Assembly (NCBI GenBank): GCA_963920635.1
Contig: OY987303.1
Coordinates: 48,111,223 to 48,175,222, forward strand
Direction of reading: 5' to 3'
Source: Pseudeuparius sepicola
Lineage: Eukaryota; Arthropoda; Insecta; Coleoptera; Anthribidae
Length of the DNA: 64,000 nt
Position numbers and translations under genes: made by a program. The notes beneath the pieces were generated by a model. The model saw only the letters and a list, made by a program, of their open reading frames with translations, was not told the origin of the DNA and ran no database searches. Numbering within the stretch: the first letter of the stretch is position 1; every line of letters starts with the position of its first letter. Shown in pieces: positions 57,527-64,000 of this stretch.

Positions 57527-58615
57527 TACAGGGTGAGTCAGAATGTATAGTAAATACTTTAAAGGGGTGTTTGGCAGGTGGTTTTGAAGGGGGTCTTTCA
57601 TGTAAAATTTTTCGATTTGGGCTTTCTTTACCAAGTTATTCGGGTCTACGGGGTGATCCAATTTTTTTTATTTATATCTCAATAACGGCGCTACTTAAAA
57701 ATTTGAAATTTGGTATGTGTTATCTACTTACTGGAAGTTTATTCAGTTACACAGTGCCCTAAAACTTTTTTGAGGTTATCTTTTTGGTCTTGCAGGTCCA
57801 TCATTTCAGTGTATCTTTTCATTTTGCAACAAAAGTGAACTCTTGTTTCATAACGATAAAATCAACCGTTTGCGTTGAAATTGGCAAAACGTGTCCCAAA
57901 ACACCTGTTAACTTCAACATTCGAAACATAAAATGTTTACCTACCGCTTTCAAACGTTACACATTGACTGTACCATTTAAACTTAGAAAAAAAATCCTAT
58001 GATCAATGTACCAAAACTTATTACCTGTTAAAATGTAAAGGATTGAATTTAACAAAATTTGAACACTCTATTTCAAGAAAACCAATGCTGTTTGTAATAA
58101 TGTCCAATTGGTATTTTTTTCCTTATTTTGAATGTACAGTCGATCTCTAACGTTTGAAAGCTGTAGGTAAAAATTTTATGTTTCGAATGTCGAAGTTAAC
58201 AGGTGTTTTGGGGCAGGTTTTGCCAATTTCAACGCGAGCAGTTGATTTTATCGTTATGAAACAAGAGTAGACTTTTGTTGCAAAATGAAAAAATACACTG
58301 AAATGATGGACTTGCAAGACCAAAAAGATAACCTCTAAAAAGTTTGAGCCAAAAAATTACAAGGGGTTGTTAGTTTTTACCCTTTTTTAGAGCACTGTGT
58401 AAATCAATAAAGTACCCTAAGGCGTCTTCGAGTAAGTAGATAACACATACCAAATTTCAAATTTTTAAGTAGCGCCGTTATTGGGTCACAATGTAGACCC
58501 GAATAACTTGGCAAGGAAAGCTCAAATCGAAAAATTTTATATAAAAGGCCCCCCTTAAAACCACCTGCCGAGCACCCCTTTAAAGTATTTACTATACATT
58601 CTGACTCACCCTGTA
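57527..58615. mobile_element. TACAGGGTGAGTCAGAATGT composite palindromic transposon
   Basis: The ends TACAGGGTGAGTCAGAATGT are inverse of each other. The second motif, TACGGGGTGATCCAA, lies 120 bases in on the left (57647) and its degenerate inverse 121 bases in on the right (58494), each bordered by TATTCGGGTC / GACCCGAATA. The core 57766-58345 is the palindromic module of the 12710-13607 element (GAGGTTATCTTTTTGGTCTT, TGCAGGTCCATCATTTCAGT, CTGTTAACTTCAACATTCGA). The left shell also occurs at 8468 around a different core. No transposase. Confidence 0.85.
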
Positions 58616-58751
58616 TAGTTAGTAGCTATGCAGGTCTTTGAATACATTGTGTCAGGTTAGTATGGGGCAATCTCGCTGGAGCAGGTAGGGGACGTCACAA
58701 TATTTCGATTAAGCTTAACAACTATGGGTCAAATCTCAATATTTACTGAGA

Positions 58752-59119
58752 TACAGGGCACTGTAGCTCTTTTTTTGAAATTGAATTATGGCAATATCTC
58801 CCAAAATAATCAAGCTGCAGAACTGAAATTTGACGCTGTGTGTTTTTGGGGATGGAGAATAAGCTTAAAATGTCAATTTCGCCGTATTTCACAGAGGGCG
58901 CCACTTGCGCTGTTTTTGGATCGTGCTTTTACTCTAAACTTTTTTGAGGTTATCTTATTGGTCCTGCAGGTCCATCATTGTAGTGCATCTTTTCATTCTG
59001 CAAGAAAAAGGTACTCTTGTTTCATAACGATCAAATCAACGGTTTGCGTTGAAATCGAAAAAACGTGCCCCAAAACACCTGTTGACTTCATTATTCGAAA
59101 CATAAAATTGTCACCATAA
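58752..59119 (+). mobile_element. Half copy of the 12710-13607 inner unit
   Basis: Starts TACAGGGCACTGTAGCTC and follows the inner unit of the 12710 element: TTTTTGAAATTGAATTATGG, AATAATCAAGCTGCAGAACT, CACAGAGGGCGCCACTTGCG and TGCAGGTCCATCATTGTAGT, to ATTCGAAACATAAAATTG. It has no 110-base outer shell and no right half. The 131-codon frame inside is not a gene; it is the repeat read through. Confidence 0.75.
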
Positions 59120-59849
59120 AATGTTTAAAGAATTATCCGGAAGATTTTGGTGATTTTACCATTCAATGAGTCACCATACAAACTTTCAATATAAAGAGCA
59201 TCATCGAGAGGCATTTTATCTCAATCCATTCCCTGTGCAATAGCATGCTCTGTATGGCCAGAAGCGATTAAATACACAAAAAATCATGAAAATCAATACA
59301 TGCTTCATTAATTCAAACGCTGTTCGTAAATGTTTTTAAATATAACTGCGGTTCTTTTTCGCGCCGTCAAATACGACGCAAAAAAATCACTGAGAAGCAC
59401 CATCCAATCCTTAATCCGCTTTCCCGCTTTTTCAATTCCCGCCTTTGGCAATAATTCTTTCCCACCTATAAATAGCCGTCGTCACGAACGAAAACTTGGC
59501 TGAAGCACCAGCCTATGGAAGTCCAATCAAGAATAAAACGTATTTACTTATCAATAGCAGTCCTCGTTTAATACATATTATATTTTCATAAAATTCCTCC
59601 GTTTTTTATTCCCGATATTGCCAAAATTCATTGATGCTTTAACAGGCAATATCTGGTACGGAAATGACAATAATTACTCATTTCTTAACATGCAAAGCTT
59701 TTTAGACTCTAATAATAATAACTAATAGTAATTTACATAACTACTACTAAAAGCGCGACGAGTGGACGGACTCAAAGACGAGCCGAAGTCGAGTCCTGAA
59801 AGTCTGCGGATATAGACATCTGTCTTTTAGAATCAAGTAGAGAACTGTA
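59120..59849. other. Intergenic stretch without a recognised feature
   Basis: Short frames only. A GC-richer block at 59750-59810 (GCGCGACGAGTGGACGGACT) has no match elsewhere in the window. Confidence 0.35.
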
Positions 59850-60015
59850 TGTACGCCTTAACGGTTTCGTGCTTAAGGTAAATTTAATACCTTGCACTTT
59901 CCTCAACCTAATTATAAGATTGCTAACCTTAGCAGTTCCGGGAAATTTCGCCCGTACATCAAGTTCGCCGTGAAAGTCTGTAATTTTGCAATTTTGTAAT
60001 TTTATAATTTTAGTA
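59850..60015 (-). repeat. Dispersed repeat C, copy 3 (inverted)
   Basis: On the plus strand it reads GGTTTCGTGCTTAAGGTAAA, TGCACTTTCCTCAACCTAAT, TTTCGCCCGTACATCAAGTT and CTGTAATTTTGCAATTTTGT, the reverse order and complement of copies 1 and 2. It lies at the 3' side of the minus-strand gypsy relic. Confidence 0.6.
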
Positions 60016-60110
60016 AAATTGTTAGCTACATTGATCTTATTATCCTGTATAATATTACAGTAACTTCTCTTAACTTAACTAATACCTCTCGGACGTTCTT
60101 CAAGTGATCT

Positions 60111-60584
60111 TCAAAGGTTTTTCCCAAGATAACGACGTATCTCGAGATATACTAGGTAAGTCTTCCATGTCATTCCCCTTAGTACAGATTCCATGAACCT
60201 CTCGAAGGTTGCTGGTGCTTTGCAGAGGCCAAATGACGTAACGTTGAACCATAGATGCATTTCGATTTTATAGTACCCGCTCTTCAGCTCCAAAGTGGAA
60301 ATACATTTAGAACCAGATAGCGTGTCCAAACTGTCATCAATCCTGGATGAAGGGTAACTGTCTTTCTTCGTGACACCATTTAGTCGACGGTAATCAACGT
60401 AGAACTTCATAGAACCATCCTTCTTCGTGTATTGGAGAAGTCCATGGGCTTTGCGACGGTTCAATACCTTTCTGTTGTTCAATTTGTTCGTGGCTGCTAC
60501 CTCTTCTTGTTTTACAAGGGGTATACTTCGAGGAGCTTGTTTGAGTGGAGCGCTACTGCGAGTATTTATTCTGTGCTGTGTCAA
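60111..60584 (-). pseudogene. Ty3/gypsy reverse transcriptase fragment
   Basis: The reverse strand reads HRINTRSSAPLKQAPRSIPL, KKDGSMKFYVDYRRLNGVTK, YPSSRIDDSLDTLSGSK, STLELKSGYYKIEMH and FGLCKAPATFERFMESVLRG, the ordered RT blocks of Mdg1/CsRN1-type gypsy elements. A segment between EMH and LWFNV is deleted. The catalytic motif reads LVYLEIRR where Y-L-D-D is expected, so the enzyme is dead. It belongs with the gag and knuckle/protease relics to its right as one minus-strand element. The rest of pol to the left is missing. Confidence 0.8.
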
Positions 60585-60812
60585 ATCCTCCCAAACTCAG
60601 CTTCTGTTGTCGCAAACACATCTTGGTTCTCTTCAATTGCAGTTGGTAATGTTGGTAAGTGTGCTATCTCGGAGGAACTTTCCAACCTGCTATTATGCAG
60701 CCTGGTTTTACATAATCGACTGAACTTCATGGCATATCCCAATATTCTCGCCTTTGCTTAGATTTTGGTCGTTGTTCTTCAGGTTAGCAATCCGCACAAA
60801 TGTTAAATGGCC

Positions 60813-61320
60813 TCACTTGGTGGTTAGCGCCTTTGCACAGTGTTTACTTCTTTTATACAGGGCGCATTCTTCTTCGGGTTCCACAATAATGGCTTTACCA
60901 TTCAGTTCATCGTAGGTGGCTTTGTTCGCCTTGTCTGAGACAGTCGAAACCGTAGTAATAGATCGGGTAGTGTTTACAGCCATGTTAGGACGCGTCATCA
61001 GGATTTCTTCGGTCTTGAATCACTGGTCACGCATAGCTTCCAGCCAGAGTATGACATCATCGGATATTTCTGCAACAAGCACCGTATGTCTAAACTTAGT
61101 GGGTCCTATAGTGATCAAAGCGTCATGTTCTCCTATGACCGGAATTTCTTCGTCACTGGGACTTTCCTGTTTTTCGCCATCAACGGTATTGGGGCACTGC
61201 CGTTCCAAATGCTCCTCCACTCCACAGTTCCAAGAACGCAGTGGTGTACTTCTTCGACCACCTGTCTCTTCTTTGGAGGACTTAGCACGTGAAAGAATGC
61301 TTTGGATGTCCAGTACCATT
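60813..61320 (-). pseudogene. Gypsy zinc-knuckle and protease-region relic
   Basis: The reverse strand (61319 to 61020) contains RSTPLRSWNCGVEEHLERQCPN, a degenerate CCHC knuckle that has lost its first Cys (positions about 61241-61185). It continues with IGPTKFRHTVLVAEISDDV, a stretch seen in front of the protease-RT linker of this gypsy group. A second frame (60998-60813) has IIVEPEEECALYKRS. The D-S/T-G protease site was not recognised. It is the middle part of the minus-strand gypsy element. Confidence 0.6.
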
Positions 61321-61562
61321 TGTTTTACGCTGGCATTGCCGATAGTGCCTGTTTTGTGGTCGCATCTGTCCTTAACCTTACTTGTCTACGTGCTGTCTGA
61401 GTTGCAGCTTCGAATTGGAATGCGTGCGCCAAGCCTTTTGAGATGTTTTTGTGGTGGGATAGCCGAAATCCCTGGCTAGTCTCACTGTCAGGCACGCCAT
61501 ATATGAAGCCACTTACCGAAATTTGTTCCCGGAATTCGACTGGGCTGATGGATAAGCCAGAT

Positions 61563-62054
61563 TTACCAGGCGGGCAATGCTACCTGCTGCAAATGGGCTT
61601 CCCCGAAGCGCATTTCTAAGGCTCTAACCAGAGCGCCATAGTTATGTTGTGCGTCGGCTGGTAGCGTTCGCAACACTTCGGTGGCCGCACCTCGTAGACA
61701 TAACTTAAATAAATTTCGGGCCGTCTCTTCTTCTGTCCAGTAGTTGCCTTCTGCTGCAGCCTCGAACTGGTTAAGGTAAGTGCTCCATTTCACTTTTCCA
61801 TCAACCTTGGAGAGCTTCATTTTCAAAGCGGCTGATTTTGGAACTCTCTGGAGCTGCACCATTTTAACCTCCAGCTGTTTCATTTTTTCTTCCGTGCTCT
61901 CAAATTTTGTCTTTATTTTACCGAGTTCACTTTGTAGCTCAGTTTTAATTTCTCCCACTTCCGTTAATTCCTTCTTAATTTGTGTTACTTCTTCTTCGAC
62001 AACTCCAACAAACTCGGTAATCTTGGTACTCAAATAGCTATTACAATATGTCAA
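61563..62054 (-). pseudogene. Gypsy gag (capsid-like) fragment
   Basis: A minus frame of 163 codons. Residues about 10-70 form a probable coiled coil with heptads of Glu/Lys/Leu (VEEEVTQIKKELTEVGEIKT). The capsid-like part follows: KMKLSKVDGKVKWSTYLNQF, EAAAEGNYWTEEETARNLFK, LCLRGAATEVLRTLP and LVRALEMRFGEAHLQQV. This is the gag order of Mdg1/CsRN1-like gypsy elements. The frame ends soon after RFG-HL with QQVALPAW, where about 60 further residues before the zinc knuckle are normally expected. It is part of the minus-strand relic that runs to 60111. Confidence 0.75.
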
Positions 62055-62159
62055 ATTGTTCTATATTTAATCGATTTCGTATCACAATGTAAGCGCCTAT
62101 AAAATTATTATTCAGAAAGGAAATCAATTCACTATGAATATTTTATTCCATTTTAAAAA

Positions 62160-62178
62160 TGCCCCGGTTCGCCCCAGA
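62160..62178 (-). other. Putative primer-binding site of the minus-strand gypsy element
   Basis: On the reverse strand TCTGGGGCGAACCGGGGCA lies about 105 bases upstream of the gag frame and follows TACTTAGCA, which could be the end of an LTR. Its position and GC-rich sequence fit a tRNA primer site. The LTR itself, which should lie to the right of 62180, could not be delimited. Confidence 0.4.
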
Positions 62179-62185
62179 TTGCTAA

Positions 62186-64000
62186 GTATAGACGTTGAAT
62201 GGGAGAGTATATCTGTATACATAATTGTAACTGTATAATTTTCAATTCCTAAAACGAAAAAGTAATTTTTAGCTCCCACAGAAGCCACTAAACAAAATGT
62301 TGGTAACGATAAAAAACTATGTTCATAGAATCCGTTTTAATAATTACGTTTCTCTTCAGGCATATAAATCGTAATGCTTGGTGGAGTTTTTTCCACAAAA
62401 ATAGTTGCACCAAGTCGTAGTTCATCTTTTTAATATATTTACGACCATTGGCATTTTTGTGGCCGAAATTTCTCATGGTGATATACAAAATATAAGATAC
62501 TGACAGTTGCAAGAACTAAAAACTGATGTTAATCATTATAGTTTGAAAATAAAGGCAGAGACGATAATATATTGTCTCTGCAGTGTTCCTTCCAATTTTT
62601 TGTCTGAGATAAGAAATACTTTTGCCTTTACTGATATTATGAAACAAATCTTCTTGAAAAGGAATTAGGAATGAGTAAGATGTGGGTAAAAATGTTTCAT
62701 TTACGTGGGTTGGAGGTATAGTTAATACTCTGGGACAAGCTCGTTAGCTCTACCTTTACGGCAAATAAGACGTGAAAAGAATAATTTCATAGCCCACAAA
62801 TCTATTTTTAGGTTTTAAAAATAATCAGTTCCTTATAAAAATCCTTACTCGGCCGCATCGGACGGGGGTAGAAAAAGTAGTAATGAGAATTTTGATTGAA
62901 ATTTTAAATGAAAGAAGATAAATCAAGTGTGCCGGGGGTGCGCGGCGACGCCACTAAAATATGCTCTCAACTGCAAAGCCCGGCGTCAAAATAATGCTTT
63001 TAAAAGGGGCGGCACTAAATCTCGCAAAAGTATATTAGCAATTATCTCCGTTAATTCGCAGCTCAACACCTGGCTTAGGTTAGATTGTGCTCTTCGGATC
63101 CACGGTGGCGAGACATAAATTTATGACATTTCACTATCAAGTCGTACATACAACGTTTTTTTTGTTAGTTTTGTACTGTTTCATTAATAAAAATGCGAAG
63201 TAGGCTTTGCGAGTGTCTAGAAGCGTCTAGTGCTCCGTCCGTTTTGCGCTGCCATGCGCCTAGTACCCCGTCCGTCCAGGACTTAATAATATAATGACAG
63301 GTGTTCAGTACACCGTCCGATAAGACGTTTTGTGCTCGTTCAGATGCGAATTGTTCAGATTCGGGTCTGGATATCGCCGGGCTACAATTCCAAAACGCGG
63401 GGAAATTAATTATGTAATAGAGGCGGCCGTTTTTCGTGTGGTTCGGTACTGATGGGTCGTCCGTACGTGTACGTAGGTATGATTTACATTTGCATTTGAG
63501 TATGGTTGTTTATTCTCATCGAATTAATAAGCAGTATGAAAGGAGCCTAGAGAGAGAAACAGCCAAATTTGAGTAGGTAAGTGTTAGTATATCAGCACAA
63601 CCACATAAGACAGAAGCAAGCGAGAAATGTTTGTGGACAAAACGTCAGATTTCTTCTTCGTTTGTGTCATTCGCAAAGGTTCTCTGGCTTTACCTTTTTT
63701 CATATCCATTTACTGCGCGTTGTGATTAGTTTTATATGTTCGTTCACTAAAATACAATATAGTTTTATGCATTTTTTTGTCAGTGTTTAGTTTAAAAACA
63801 AGATACATAAGAAATTGGATTCTGAGGGTGATAAATTAAATGAACTAACTATAAAACTGTGTAGCTTGTAAATGTGTTCATATTCATAATGCTGTTGGAA
63901 AACGTTTACATCCTATGCCTTTCGTCACGTGACACGAGCATTGCCCGACCTTCTCTTACTTATTTTCAAGATGAAGTCTATCCCTCTCTAGAGTTGGCTG
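62186..64000. other. Possible LTR remainder, then intergenic DNA
   Basis: The first few hundred bases may include the LTR of the minus-strand gypsy element. Around 63195-63330 the phrase CCGTCCG recurs (CTCCGTCCG, CCCCGTCCGTCC, ACCGTCCG) with GTGCTC/GTACCC-like neighbours, suggesting a decayed short tandem motif in a GC-richer stretch. No gene recognised. Confidence 0.35.

Noticed and set aside
58724..59119. 131-codon frame
   Set aside because: It reads through a known repeat module shared with 12710-13607, where the frame is not kept open.
60427..61479. Plus-strand frames of 98, 109 and 187 codons
   Set aside because: They are the antisense of gypsy gag-pol relics, whose motifs are clear on the minus strand.

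Overview
The window looks like repeat-dominated, AT-rich nuclear DNA of an arthropod, most likely an insect (a beetle would fit, but this is inference). The evidence is the transposon content: mariner/Tc1-type transposase relics, Ty3/gypsy pol fragments, a Penelope-like element, a non-LTR reverse transcriptase tail, a possible Crypton-like recombinase fragment, and many palindromic non-autonomous elements that begin TACAGGGTG and end CACCCTGTA. There are no bacterial operons, CRISPR arrays or rRNA genes. No complete conserved host gene was recognised. The best host-like candidate is a tiny two-exon BED-type zinc-finger ORF at 40290-40545.

Layout. 1-7 kb: a non-LTR RT fragment, a CACAGATAG-ended element (1953-3089) and a CCGTAAA-ended element with a reiterated GGTCAAAGTTA motif (3417-4496). 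7-17 kb: a cluster of TACAGGG palindromes (7809-8340, 8399-9722, 11887-12711, 12710-13607, 15711-16838) plus a different palindrome at 9870-10345. 17-20 kb: a recombinase fragment and truncated repeats. 20.9-26.7 kb: nested palindromes (20902-22075, 22240-25153, 25152-26042) and a Tc1-like insertion (23931-24991). 26.9-31.2 kb: a mariner-like element with an internally deleted transposase and a truncated Ty3/gypsy element inside its terminal repeats, followed by a very symmetric, probably young palindrome (31284-32220). 33-37.5 kb: another mariner transposase relic and a decayed Penelope-like element. 38.1-40.1 kb: a TACAGGGTG element carrying 122-bp tandem repeats. 41.8-47 kb: three more palindromes. 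48.6-49.6 kb: an LTR with a primer-binding-like site. 51.5-57.2 kb: four copies of one dispersed repeat and a gypsy RNase H relic. 55.8-59.1 kb: two palindromes and a truncated core. 59.8-62.2 kb: a decayed gypsy element on the minus strand.

How the parts relate. The TACAGGG palindromes have different arm sequences but share a plan. Inside each arm sits a second TACAGGG-like motif in the same orientation, at nearly equal distance from both ends (109/115, 110/110, 126/125, 270/272, 109/107, 120/121 bp and others). At least two inner units occur elsewhere in the window as outer ends or in another shell. The pattern therefore looks like modular nesting or shell exchange, with an IR/DR-type double transposase-site architecture as the alternative. 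The mariner relics at 27.5-28.1 kb and 33.8-34.4 kb are plausible relatives of the transposase that moved them, but both copies are dead.

Coordinates of palindromes are to within a few bases where both ends are readable. All alignments were done by eye.
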